Assembly (NCBI GenBank): GCA_030374805.1
Contig: JARGSG010000200.1
Span: 1-64,000, forward strand
Length of the DNA: 64,000 bases
From: Gracilaria gracilis
Lineage: Eukaryota; Rhodophyta; Florideophyceae; Gracilariales; Gracilariaceae
Reading direction: 5' to 3'
Shown here: positions 19,642 to 30,370 of the stretch, one piece after another
Layout: the number at the start of each line of letters is the position of its first letter
Position numbering within the stretch: position 1 is the stretch's first letter
Made by a program: the position numbers and the translations under genes
Notes under the pieces: model-generated
Told to the model about the DNA's origin: nothing
The model's database searches: none
Seen by the model: only the letters and a program-made list of their open reading frames with translations

Positions 19642-22600
19642 TTACTTTAGCAGGAATGAAAGTGAGTTCTTACCTTTTATATTACTTCTTGTGTTTCTTT
19701 TGTACTCTTCGAGAAGCTCTGAAGATATTTGTGGATCTGTTTCGCTGATCCAGAGATATTCAACCTCTTCCCCTTCTTTTCGAAGTAAATACTCGATCCT
19801 CGAGTTTTGTATACGATGGCCTATAATGGATATCTTTGGCTTCGTGTGATGGATTAGTCGTTGGATATCCATTTGCTTTTTATGAGATGAATCACCATAA
19901 TAAGGTTTAAGTAAGGACACATGAAATGTGTGATGTAACTCTTTGTATTCTTCTGGTAAGAGTAACCTATACGATGAACCAGATTTGGTGGTTCCAATTA
20001 CTTTGAAAGGGCCAATGTATTTGTAAGTGAACTTACGTGAACGTCCTTTCGGGATTGCAAGATTTTTAGTCGATAGTAATACATAGTCTCCTAGATTGAA
20101 GTATGTATTCTTCCGGGAGGTATTGATGTAATCGGCATTTCTTGTGTTTGCCTGTTCAATTGCAATTTGAGCCAGTTTATTGGCGTGATTTATCTGTTTG
20201 AGGAACGAATTAGATGCATCGTTTATGGGAGTATGCTCGTGATACAATATATCTGATATTGAGAGTGGATGATGTCCATATTCCATGTAAAATGGGCTAA
20301 ACTTAGTAGCATCATTAATGGTGTTATTGTATGCATATTCTAATCCAGGTAAATACTTAACCCAATCGCGTTGTGTGTAGGATACATAACAACGGATCAT
20401 TTCTTGCATGGTTCTAAACATGCGTTCAGTTTGACCATCTGTTTGTGGGTGGAAAGATGTTGATAAGTTCAATCGTATATTCAGTAGTTTCGTAAGAGAA
20501 CTCCAGAAATTACTTGTGAATCTTGAGTCTCTATCTGATATGATAACACGTGGTAATCCGTGGTGTTTGAATATTTCTCTGTAGAATACCTCAGCAATAA
20601 TTGGAGCTTTGGTATCTGATTGAAGTGGTATAAAGTGTACCCTTTTGGTTAACTTATCTACGACTGCCATAACGCCGGTATATTCATTACTTTTTGGTAA
20701 TTCGAATATGAAGTCCATTGATATTACTTCCCATTTCTTTGTCGGTGGGGGAAAAGGTAACAGTGGTCCTTGTGAGTTTTGATTACTCGATTTCGCCTTT
20801 CGGCATCTTTCACATTCGGTAACGTATTTCTTAAGGTCTTGCTTAATTGTATTCCAGAAGTAATGTCTTCTTAATAGAAGCAATGTCTTTTGATAGGATC
20901 TGTGTCCTCCTTGTAATGAAACATGGTTATCATGTAGTAATGTTTTTCTAATATTTCCTTCTGGTATACACAACCTGTTCTCGAAGTATAGTCTTTTTCC
21001 AACCCGTTTATATGGTTCTGTCGGTTTCTGGAATTGGCTAGAGAAGTAAGGATCGTTATAGTACCCTTTTGAAAGATTGTTCAATGCTTCTTCAGAAATT
21101 TTGACTGTAGTGATATTAAGAAGTCGTTTAATGACCTCAATAAATGTTTTTCGTTCCTCTTTATCCTTTCGTGATAAGGCATCTGCTACTTTGTTCTCCT
21201 TTCCCTTTATATAACATATGGTATAGTCAAATTCTTGCATATATTCAACCCATCGGGCTTGTTTTCTAGACAGAGTCTTTTGTGTCTCTAGGTACTTTAA
21301 CGGATGATGATCAGTGTATATGACAAATTTCGATCCATGTAGATATGAACGCCACGTTCGTAAAGCGAATATGATGGCTAATAATTCTCTTTCACCTGTA
21401 GCGTAGTTCTGTTCTGCTTCATTGAGTTTTCTTCAAGCATAAGCTATAGGTCGTCTTCCAGACTTATTTGTCTGTGATAAAACAGCACCTAATCCAGTAG
21501 CTGAAGCGTCAGTGGTTACTTCGTATGCTAGACGTGGATTAGCACATCTTAGTATTGGAGAAGTGGATACGGCATTTTTAAGGGTATTGAAAGCATCATC
21601 TTGTTCTTTGCCCCATTCGAAGGGTACTTTGTCTCTCACAAGATTACTTATTGGACTTGCTATTTTTGAGAAGTCCTTTACAAACTTGCGGTAATAATTG
21701 CATATACCTAAGAAGCTTTGTACTTCTTTTACGTTTGTTGGGATTTCCCATTGCATTATGGCATTGACCTTTTTTGGGTCTGTTTTTATTCCCTCATTTG
21801 ATATGATATGTCCTAAGTATTCTAGTTCTTGTTTCATGAATGTGCACTTCGAAAGTTTTCCATATAGTTTTCGTTTTCGTAGTACACTTAGTACTCTTCG
21901 TATATGTTTGAGGTGTTCATTCTTGGTTTTACTGTGGATGAGAATATCGTCTAGATACACCATCACAAACTCATCTAAGTATGGACGTAGTATTGTATTC
22001 ATTAGAGTTTGAAAGCATCCTGGAGCACCAGTTAATCCAAATGGTGTTACTAGGTATTCGAACAATCCATATCGTGTTCTGAATGCAGTTTTCTCTACAT
22101 CCTCGGGTTTAATACGTATCTGATTATATCCTGCTCTCAGATCAAGAGAGGTGAAGTATTTTGCTCCTTGGAGCTGGTCCCAGACTTCGTCTATACGCGG
22201 TAATGGTACTTTGGTAATTATTGTTCTTTTATTCAAGGCTCTGTAGTCAATGCACATCCTAAGTCCTCCATCTTTCTTGGGTGTGAACAATACTGGGCTT
22301 TCCCATGGGCTAATACTGGGCCTTATGAATCCTAGGCTTAGTAAATGTTCTATTTGTTTCTTCATTTCTTGCAGTTCCTTTGGGGAAAGCTTATACATAG
22401 GCCCCATTTTGGGTTGTGAGTCATCTTGTAATTTAATCTCCATTTCCACCAATCTCCTGGGTGGTAATCCTTTTGGGAGGTCCTCCGGGAATACATCCTG
22501 GTATTCGTCAAGTATCTTCTTTATTTGTTCATCTTTAGGAATTCCTTCTTTGATACTTATGTTATTTACTTGAATGATTTTCTTTGGTTTAATTACTACG

Positions 22601-23217
22601 TAGTATATTTCACTTTGTTGTTTCCTCACGAGCTTCATAAACTTGTGTTTACTTAGAATAAGTTTCTCTTGGGAGCACTGTCGTTTGACAGTTTCTGCGT
22701 CCAGAATAAACTTTTTTCCATTAAGGAGTAGAGTCATGGAGTGCTTTCTCCAATCTATATGTGGATTATAGAACTCTAACCAGGTCTGACCAAGAATGAT
22801 ATCATAACCTATTAAATCCACTGTATAAGGGTGGATATCAAACTTGGCGTCCCCGATCTTAATGGATAAAGTGTCTACACATTGTTCCATAGGAACTAAT
22901 GTTCCATCCCAAAGCTCAGCTTTGACATCGGTACTTCTTCTTTGGAGATTCAATGTATCTGCATATTCTTTAGATAAGCATATATCTTCACAACCGCGAT
23001 CAATGAGAATATTACATGGTTCCTTGCGATGACGTGTAGTAGCGTCTCCGTTGTATATTAGTAACTTTGATGCGTGGTTTCTTTTTATATTGCATAATTT
23101 TATATTTTTTTTGTCCTTTTCGGTTTGTTTCTTCTTGTAATGTACATCGGCCTCATTAGAGTACGTGGGCTCATGGCCTGCTTCTGATACCCTACTCTTT
23201 AGTTTTTTTAGGCACGT
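19642..23217 (-). pseudogene. G2 pol polyprotein: protease, RT, RNase H, integrase; one stop
   Basis: A single frame runs from about 23217 to 19642, broken only by TGA at 21433-21435 inside RNase H (IAYA-stop-RKLNEAEQ, where Ser is usual). The protease region reads LIDRGCEDI where D-S/T-G is expected, then YDIILGQTWLEF. RT is complete: CIDYRALNKRT, LDLRAGYNQIR, VTPFGLTGAPGCFQ, VMVYLDDILIHS. RNase H shows VIYTDHHPLKYLETQKTL. Integrase has the HHCC-type zinc site (CERCRKAKS), then SMDFIFELP, IISDRDSRFTSNFW and HPQTDGQTERM, giving an intact D,D,E set. The C-terminus (RKEGEEVEYLWIS) resembles a degenerate chromodomain. Pol lies in the -1 frame relative to gag. Confidence 0.9.
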
Positions 23218-24065
23218 ACGTTGGGATGCACCCAGAGACGTTTATGCATCCCAGGACGACATCCTTTACGATGGCATTTAAAACATAAGTCACCCTTGAG
23301 GTGCCTGGATCTTTCTTCGTTATTCATCCTATTCCTGCCTTGATAGCGATTTATGTTACCAATTTCCATAGGTACGGGGTCATTTCTTCTGTTCCCATTA
23401 TTGTTATTTCTATTAGAATTCCATTGTTTTCGGAATCCCATATTCGTTCTATAGATATGATCCATACGATCTGCCAAGTTCATTGCTTCATGCAATTTTG
23501 GTACTCCGGTTATTTCCAGTTCAATGCAAATATTATGACGCAGACCTTGTGAATAATTAAATAGCTGTTCATCCATACTCATGTTCGGGACTTGTAGTAG
23601 CCATTTGGTGAACTCTTTATTGTAATAGGAAACAGCACCAAGTCTTCCAACTTGTTTTATATTTGAAAGAATTTTACGTGCATTCAGTTCTCTGTTTGCT
23701 GGTTCAAAATATTCTAGCAACTTTTTCTTGAATCCTTCATACGTACTTACTTCTGCAGTGTTATTCATATTTACTAGTTCCCACCATTCTAGTGCAGGAC
23801 CAGTCATAAAGCATACCGCATACATTATCTTTTTGTGGTCAGGAAGCGTTGCGTGAATACTTGCAAATATGTTTTCTATAGATTGTAGAAATGATCTGGC
23901 ATATTTACCTGAAAATTTTTCCGCTTTCCCCGATTTTAGCAAATTACTATGATGTTCATGATTACTTACCACATTTGTTAAGTGGTTATTGAGTTGCATT
24001 ACTTGGGCGAGCTGTTGTCCTAAAACATTAACTCTATTTTGTAAATCACTAATATCTGTATCCAT
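23208..24065 (-). CDS. G2 Gag, 285 aa
   Basis: A capsid-type retrotransposon Gag: an N-terminal helix (VNVLGQQLAQVMQLNNHL), then the typical retrotrans_gag signature around ALEWWELVN and FKKKLLEYFEPAN, and an Asn-rich linker. Near the C-terminus LCFKCHRKGCRPGMHK is a variant nucleocapsid zinc knuckle; the usual C-x2-C-x4-H-x4-C spacing is not clean. The stop at 23208 lies directly in front of a run of seven A on the coding strand, where the pol frame (-1) takes over. Whether this is programmed frameshifting or a mutation is unresolved. Confidence 0.85.
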   Translation of the reverse strand: MDTDISDLQNRVNVLGQQLAQVMQLNNHLTNVVSNHEHHSNLLKSGKAEKFSGKYARSFLQSIENIFASIHATLPDHKKIMYAVCFMTGPALEWWELVNMNNTAEVSTYEGFKKKLLEYFEPANRELNARKILSNIKQVGRLGAVSYYNKEFTKWLLQVPNMSMDEQLFNYSQGLRHNICIELEITGVPKLHEAMNLADRMDHIYRTNMGFRKQWNSNRNNNNGNRRNDPVPMEIGNINRYQGRNRMNNEERSRHLKGDLCFKCHRKGCRPGMHKRLWVHPNVRA

Positions 24066-24401
24066 CTTGATGATAACGATGTATAATTGTACTTAGGTAT
24101 ATTTTCTTCTACGGTTGGTAGTGGTTTTACAATTTTTTTTTTTTGATATGATTTAAGTGTCCTCGTAGGCTGTTGAAGACTTTTGTATTGTTTTTTTAAT
24201 TTTTTGATGCGCGTTTGTATAGTACTTAGTGTAATATGGTTGCGTGATTTTTTATTTCAAGTCTACTTATGATGAGCACAACAAGATATGCAGTATTGTG
24301 TGATGTAACACACGTGTATGGTTTTTGCAAGGGTGGTTAGAGCAACAACAATTTCAATTTATTTGACAAAGTGCACTACTATCTTACAGTGCAATAATTT
24401 T

Positions 24402-25082
24402 TTAGGAAGATTTTTTCAAATCTTTGATAAATTCTCGGACTTTGTTATTGTCCGGTACTGAATACTCAGCTTTTGTAAGTTTCGGTACAAACTTGTGTTT
24501 AGCTGCAAACTTGTACGCATTTCCCACTTGATATAATTTCTCTTTATGAACCTGCGTTTGGAGGTGTATCATATATTCAAAGGTAGTTTCGTACTTAATG
24601 CGGCAGAACTCGCAGTATATTTCGAAATTATATGCCCTTGATAAGGCCTTATAATGGGTGTGACTTTTGTTGTGTTCTTCCCACGTATGTAATCCTTTTC
24701 TTTGTTTGCAATATGAACACTTTAGATTTTCATTATCAACTTTATGCCTTTTGTACTTAGAATTATTGTGTAGATTATTGACTTCTTCAATTTCTTCGGT
24801 TTCTAAGAAGGGATTAAATTTATCGTTCTCCAAGTCGGCGAGCTGTATTTCGTTATCAATCTCTGTAATTTTTTGTATAATATTTTCTTCAGTGTTATTG
24901 TCCTCGACTGCTTCGACATCTAATATAGAGTTGACTCGAGAAGGGGGTAGTTCAAGACGAGGTATAGTTCTTATGCAGTTTTCATTTTTAATTATAATTT
25001 TCGTATTGTCTTCTGTATTTTGTATCTTAGAATTTTTGTCTTTAGTTTCGTTGTAGTTTCGTTTCTTTGAAGTTTTATTCAC
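24402..25082 (-). CDS. G2 zinc-finger ORF between 5' LTR and gag, 226 aa
   Basis: An intact ORF placed before gag, where gypsy elements normally have only a leader. The first 110 residues are Lys/Asn/Glu-rich and disordered in appearance. Two C2H2-type fingers follow: CSYCKQRKGLHTWEEHNKSH and CEFCRIKYETTFEYMIHLQ followed by TQVH. CxxC with a long spacing to H-x(3-5)-H resembles U1/matrin-type or single C2H2 fingers. It may bind nucleic acid, for example element RNA or DNA, or influence targeting; that is inference. The C-terminus is basic (FIKDLKKSS). Confidence 0.7.
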   Translation of the reverse strand: MNKTSKKRNYNETKDKNSKIQNTEDNTKIIIKNENCIRTIPRLELPPSRVNSILDVEAVEDNNTEENIIQKITEIDNEIQLADLENDKFNPFLETEEIEEVNNLHNNSKYKRHKVDNENLKCSYCKQRKGLHTWEEHNKSHTHYKALSRAYNFEIYCEFCRIKYETTFEYMIHLQTQVHKEKLYQVGNAYKFAAKHKFVPKLTKAEYSVPDNNKVREFIKDLKKSS

Positions 25083-25135
25083 TATATATTTCAGTAGTGT
25101 AGTACAGTAGAGAAGAAAGTATATTGTCAGAATCT

Positions 25136-25151
25136 TGGAGCGATGCTACCA
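25136..25151 (-). other. Likely primer-binding site of G2
   Basis: Two bases inside the 5' LTR the minus strand reads TGGTAGCATCGCTCCA. TGG followed by a unique sequence directly after an LTR is the usual layout for a tRNA 3'-end primer site. The tRNA is not identified. Confidence 0.5.
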
Positions 25152-25153
25152 AT

Positions 25154-25545
25154 TGTAATCATCGGTGCGCAGTAGGTGTGTACATAACTTACTTCTGTAT
25201 TGTGTATAGCTTTTTAAATATATATTGAATAAAGTACTTTATCCTACACACTGGTCTGACCGCGCTCGCGCTGGACGGACTTGCTGAAGGCCTAGAACTG
25301 TTGTGGACGGAGTTGGTGCGAGGAGAGTTGCCCGGACTTCTGGGAACAGGAGTCCGAGACCGTTTATATAGTCGAGCAAATAGATGATTGTAGTACTAAA
25401 AACAACACTACCAATAAAGGCTCTATTCCTACTTTATATTCCTATACAGCACTGATAACTCAGTGACCGTACCAGCTGAGCATATGCGCGAGGAAGGGGC
25501 AAAACCAATGCTTTTAAGCCCCTTCCAAAACTGCCATATGCTACA
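25154..25545 (-). repeat. G2 5' LTR, 392 bp
   Basis: Partner of 18117-18507. The TATA box TATATAAACGG on the minus strand lies near 25361-25372. The plus-strand end CTACA is followed by the CTATT target duplication. Confidence 0.92.
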
Positions 25546-25550
25546 CTATT

Positions 25551-25745
25551 GGCTTGCGTTAGACTGCCAGGAGATATACTACTACTGTATACTATACTGA
25601 ATCAAAATAATTTGCCGAGTTGGCGGTCAACCAGCTCGGTAAGGGTGCGCATAAAAGCCCATCCGAATAATCGGATGGCGACTCACAAGAGTAGTCAACT
25701 CAACGTGAGTGTTCCCTGTTCTGTGCCCATTTACATTTCTTTTTC
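25551..25745 (-). other. G1 3' non-coding segment between chromodomain and 3' LTR
   Basis: Continues G1 on the far side of the G2 insertion. It contains CCATCCGAATAATCGGATGG (25660-25679), a perfect palindromic hairpin, and an AG-rich run (AGGAAAAAGAAATG on the minus strand) after the last codon that may be a polypurine tract. The true start of the 3' LTR could lie here rather than near 18082. Confidence 0.4.
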
Positions 25746-28700
25746 CTAACCCTTTTGGAAGCGAAAAGAATACTGTAGAAGATCTGGAACGTCTTGCTTC
25801 AACGAGTTGTAATCTACCCAGTCCATCTCTTCGTTGGTGAACCCTTTCCATTTCACTAACAGCTCGACCTTGTTCTTCTGTCGGCGAATATCTTCGAAGT
25901 CTTCGATGACAAGCAGTTCATTGTCCTGATATGCCAAATGTTCCTGCAGCTCTTCAGACACTTAGTAGTCTTTGTTGCGTAATAGCTTTAATCTCCTTCC
26001 GTGAGCCAGCTCCTTCTTTCCAGTCAGAATGTTTTCCACTTCGCAGATGTATTGTGCTCTACATTGCGTCACCAGAAATGGTCCCTGCCACCGTAGGCTT
26101 GTCTTTGCGCGAATGTTTTTCTGCGCAATCGCCTTGAGCACGTAATCACCTTCTATGAAATCGATCGGCCGAACGCCAGTACGTCGGTTATGTGCGTCAA
26201 CAGAGGCCTTGCGCTGTTTCCCCCCCTTGTTAGCGCAGTTGCGGTGAATGTCTTCAAGCCCTGCCTGTAGTTTCTCGATGTTTAGAAGCGCCTTAGCGCG
26301 GATACTGTCAATATCCTTGAAGGTTACGATTCTTTCGTGGCTTCTAAGAATGGCAGCAAGAGGCGAGTCCTGTGGCAATCCAGTGAAAACAGTGAGCGGG
26401 CATTTTCCGTTGAGCTTCTTTGTCGGAGAACTGTTGAGTGCGGACTGAATGACTGGGAGTATAGTAGGCCATGCCGACTGCGGAAGTTGGAACTCCGACA
26501 ATAACGCTCTGCACGTTCGAAGCAGTTCACGGCATACCACCTCTACTGAACCGGTGCTCCACGGGCAGTATGGTAGTGTAAAATGGTGATCTGCCTTAAG
26601 CTTTTGCGATAGGGACTTCATGAGTTTGTTCCTGAAGTGACTCCCTTGGTGCGATATCCATGACCTCGCCACTCCGAAAGCGGCAAACCAATCCGTCAGT
26701 GTTTCCGCGGTAGTCTCTGAATCGGCTTCCTCTGCACTTCTGAGCCACACGTAGCCGGAGAGGTCGTTTTTAACTATGAGCGTGTACACTTTTCCATTCT
26801 CACCCTTGTTCATGTAACAGTAGTCAAAATGCAACAGTTCGTTTGGCTTACTGGCATGCATTGTGTGCCCTAGCGGACGTGGAACGACTTTGCCATAGCC
26901 GGTAGCAATACAGTGAATTCATGAATTCGTGAACTCAGTGGTGTGGGTTCGAAGGTCCTTCCGCCAAAAATGAGTTGCTACTGTGTTGAACGTGGGGTCT
27001 GTGGCCCTGTGTCCTCCCTTCCCGGTGTGGGCTGGGATCAAGATTCGGAGCTGGAGATTTCTATCCTCCCCTGGGATCCATACTTCTCCTGTTTGCATCC
27101 TGAGAACGTCACCAGTCATCTTGCAACGACTTGGAGGTGCACACGTGGTGTTGCGCTGCGACTTGATGATGTCCTGCATTGAAAGCCAGTCGTAGTTTTC
27201 GTTAACTCCAGGGTTGACTGGTGCTGCCATCAATGCCCGAATGCGCCCGATCTTCGCTGGTGTCACCGTTCTTGCGGTTTGCACAGCCCATCGGGTAAGC
27301 ATATCGGCCCACACGTTTCGTTCTTTTGGCACGTGTTCGATGGTGAACCGAAATCCGTTCAACTTCAGGGCCCAGCGAGTCAGTTTGTTGGCTGTATGCC
27401 GTGCTACACCGGTTTTACGACCATATGGGTCGTAAATGTAAACCAAGTTTGCATGGTCAGTGTATGTCGAAACAGTTCTGCCAACTATGAGGTAGTCCAG
27501 TCTGCACATGGACTCACCGATAGCGAATCCTTCTTTCTCGGGTACGCTCTAACGTTCCGATGATCTACTGAAAGCACCAGATAAAAAACATAGTGGTTCG
27601 TTTGTCTGCTCCACGAGTGGTTTATCTTGTTCGTCTTCAGGAAACTGGGTCAAAATCCCGGCCCAGTGGGTATCGGATGCATCTGTGAAAAGACAGAGCT
27701 GGTACCCGTCCTTTGGAAGGGAAAGTTGGGTTGCTGCGGCTAGTTGCTTTTTAACTTTATCAAAAGCCTCCTGGTGTTTGATATTCCAGTTGAGCTGCAC
27801 TTTCATTAAGGCCTTCTTGGTTCGTTTCCCAGCCTTCCTGCATGCTTCTTCAAGCAGCTGGTGCAGTGGTTCTACCAGTCGCGCGTAGTCCGGGATGGAT
27901 GTCCTCATCCAGTTCATAGCGCACAGCAACTGCTGCAATTGGTCTCCAGTTGTCGGCGCTTTCATCGCCAATAATACCTCAAAGTTTCTAGGATCAAACC
28001 GAACTCCTTCTGATGAAATGATTCTGCCGCAGAACTTTACCTCCTTGGTAAAGAAGCAGGAATTTTTCGGATTGACTTTGAATCCTACTTCTGTGCAGAC
28101 CTCGAAAAATACTTCGATCTCAGCCAGCAGCTGGGCTTCGTCCCTCGCGTGAATGAGAAAATCATCCAGCCATTGCAGCATGCGCTGCACTCTGCTTTCG
28201 AATTTCTCTCGCGTAACGGACTGGAAATTGTTCCCTGAATCTGTCCCTCCTTGAAGTGTTCTGGTTGGGGAGTAGATGCCTAGTGGTGTCTGGATGGACA
28301 TTATTTCCTGCGATACCTTGTCCAGAGGTATCTGCCAGTAGCCGTGCGTAAAGTCAATGTTGGCGAAGCACTGGCTTCCCTCACAATCTTGCAGCATCGA
28401 CTCCAGGTGCGGCATCGCGGATTGGAGTGGCAGAGTCCGTGCATTGGTACCTCTAAGGTCGACTGTAAAACATAATTTGTCGGTACCGGGTTTTGGAAGG
28501 GCCAGTGCAGGGCATGCCCATCTTGCTTGGTCGTTCTTGTACACCGCGCCAATCCTCTCCAACGACTTGATGGTGTGCCTGATGAACACTCGTTGCGCAG
28601 GGGAATATCGTCGTTGTGGGGTGCGGTATGGTTTGGCGTTCGGCGCAAGCTTGATCGAGAGAGGGCGAACGTCTGCGGGCGGCTCTGGTCCGAGTTTGAT

Positions 28701-29069
28701 CGCGAAACAATTTCGGTTCTTCTCCAAAAGTCGTTCAAGCTTCGCTATACCCTCAGTAGATATGCCATTCTCCTTGGCAGTTCTTGATGCGGACTTGATT
28801 TCTTCGTCTATCTCGTCCGCAGTATCCTCTCCAAATCCCGCTTGGAGACATTCTGGCAGTTTAATGGGATCCTCGTCGGTGTCCGTGTAGCTAATGCCTA
28901 GGTAGCTGGCAGATGAAAGTCTACAGCTTCTTCCCTGTAACTCTTCTTCCGAATTTCCGTCGATGAGCGAAGCTACGCGATGCAGATGCTCGTTGAAGTC
29001 GAAACCCATCGCCTTCAGTAGTGGCCTTCCGAGGAGTACCTCTGGCATATCCTTGTCTACGATCAGGAA
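25746..29069 (-). pseudogene. G1 pol: RT, RNase H, integrase, chromodomain; in-frame stops
   Basis: It continues the gag-protease frame after the TAA at 29070. Further stops are TAG at 27549 (SSER-stop-SVPEKEG, where Trp is usual), TGA at 26919 and TAA at 25962, with no frameshift anywhere. RT: FTVDLRGTNART, IDFTHGYWQIPL and the catalytic QWLDDFLIHA. RNase H: STYTDHANLVYIYDP. Integrase: ELLHFDYCYMN holds the first Asp, WISHQGSHF has His where the second catalytic Asp is expected, and TGSVEVVCREL holds the Glu. The last piece (ELLVKWKGFTNEEMDWVDY) is a chromodomain with the aromatic pattern of chromoviruses, thought to steer integration to modified chromatin. Dead as read. Confidence 0.88.
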
Positions 29070-30326
29070 TTATACGCCACGGATGCGTACTGGGAGCCCG
29101 GTCTGCGGGAGTAGAATCGTGAGGTTGAAGTTTGCTTTCCGTGACGCAGTTGCTGAGGCTTGAGTCCCGTCTGCCCTCAATGCGGTTTCGAGGATCATTG
29201 GTGTGGGTAGGAACTCTATTGCTACCTTGGGATGTTTGGCAGATATCCTGTCAAAGAACGTGGAAGACATTGTAGAGTAGTCTGCCCCAGAGTCGCCTAG
29301 GGCTACAGCTTCGATCCCATTCACACGCACAGTGTACCTTCCCTCATCTGCGTTGGGGGCTGATTTGGACGAAGACCTGAGTACGGCAGCCTTGGCGTGC
29401 TTGTTGGTCTTCTTTGTCTCGAAGTGCTTGTCAAGAAGCTCTCGCCTCTTTTCCTTCGAAGTTACAGGGCACTTGCTTATTGGGTGCATGCCTGAACACT
29501 CTTCTTTGTTCAGGCACTTCTCATCCCATTCCCCAGACTCGAATCTATCGGCCGGTGTCCTTCCGACATCCTTGCTAAGGCCCCCCTTGTCGTGGTTTCG
29601 AGTTTGTGAGCCTTTTCGGAACCGCTTGCGTTCGGATTCTTTGGAGGCTTTTCTCGGAACCCCGCTCTCGAGCGCACTGGGTTGTTTGCGCTTGAGATTT
29701 TGGCTCGCGCACTGTACCAGGTGTACCTGCGCCGCTAGCGTAGAGATTGTGTTGGTAAAAAACTTCAGGTCTCCCTTTTGTTCTTTCTTCCAGAGACGCA
29801 TCTGGTCCATGACAATCTGTCTGAGTACGGCTGGTTCAAGCCTATGCAATAGCTTCGTAATAAGCTCTTTACACTGATCGTAGTCAGTAATAATGCTTGA
29901 GGCATTATGCTCGTCGAGTGCAGCTATTGCGTCCAACACAAGGTTTTCCGCTGCTCCGGAAGAGTCTCGAGGCATTTGTTTGTATCGAACAGTTGACAAT
30001 GCCTCTTCGATACGGTCGCTCAAGTCACAAACCGTAGACGCAAGACGAGAGTCGAACCAGATCTTCACTGCATCGTCGGTCGCCTCTTCAGCGGTAGAAG
30101 CTCCTTCAATTCTACCTAATATGCACAAGCTGTGCAACAGTCTCGGCTTCATGCACTGTCGTACAGACGCTGATTTGATTCTTTGGTTCGGCTGGCGTCC
30201 AAAATTAACGTCTTCAACACGTTCAGTGTAGGCCGAAAAATCCACTTCGAACTTGATCAGTTCCGGCTGGGATGCTCCTTCCAGCGTCGGTGCCTGAATT
30301 GTATTGACGATACCGTACGACGACAT
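29070..30326 (-). CDS. G1 Gag-protease ORF, 418 aa
   Basis: Starts at ATG 30326, 44 bases inside the 5' LTR. The first 200 residues are a helical capsid-like region, followed by a Lys/Arg-rich linker. Near residue 270 lies an atypical zinc knuckle CLNKEECSGMHPISKC with C-x5-C-x3-H-x4-C spacing rather than the usual C-x2-C-x4-H-x4-C. The protease active site is ALGDSGADYSTMSS. The ORF ends in TAA at 29070 within the protease domain, whose C-terminal part (VDKDMPEVLLGRPLL) follows in the same frame, so the stop is either a mutation or a readthrough site separating Gag from Pol. Confidence 0.82.
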   Translation of the reverse strand: MSSYGIVNTIQAPTLEGASQPELIKFEVDFSAYTERVEDVNFGRQPNQRIKSASVRQCMKPRLLHSLCILGRIEGASTAEEATDDAVKIWFDSRLASTVCDLSDRIEEALSTVRYKQMPRDSSGAAENLVLDAIAALDEHNASSIITDYDQCKELITKLLHRLEPAVLRQIVMDQMRLWKKEQKGDLKFFTNTISTLAAQVHLVQCASQNLKRKQPSALESGVPRKASKESERKRFRKGSQTRNHDKGGLSKDVGRTPADRFESGEWDEKCLNKEECSGMHPISKCPVTSKEKRRELLDKHFETKKTNKHAKAAVLRSSSKSAPNADEGRYTVRVNGIEAVALGDSGADYSTMSSTFFDRISAKHPKVAIEFLPTPMILETALRADGTQASATASRKANFNLTILLPQTGLPVRIRGV

Positions 30327-30370
30327 CGTGCTTTACGTCCGTCCTGTTATTCTTTGATATCAAAGCGCTT

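Larger units (their letters stand above)
18117..25545 (-). mobile_element. Ty3/gypsy element G2, 7.4 kb, nested in G1, with three extra ORFs
   Basis: A complete, AT-rich element flanked by CTATT on both sides (18112-18116, 25546-25550). LTRs of 391-392 bp start TGTAGCATATGG and end GATGATTACA on the minus strand and differ at only about a dozen positions, so insertion is fairly recent. Order on the minus strand: 5' LTR, primer site, zinc-finger ORF, gag, pol (protease, RT, RNase H, integrase), two mutually similar small ORFs, A-rich tract and polypurine tract, 3' LTR. The only clear lesions are one TGA in pol and a gag-pol frame change. The three extra ORFs are not part of the standard gypsy gene set. 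Confidence 0.92.

Noticed and set aside
29332-30231. Plus-strand ORFs within G1 gag
   Set aside because: Antisense to a clear Gag-protease frame with a DSGAD active site.
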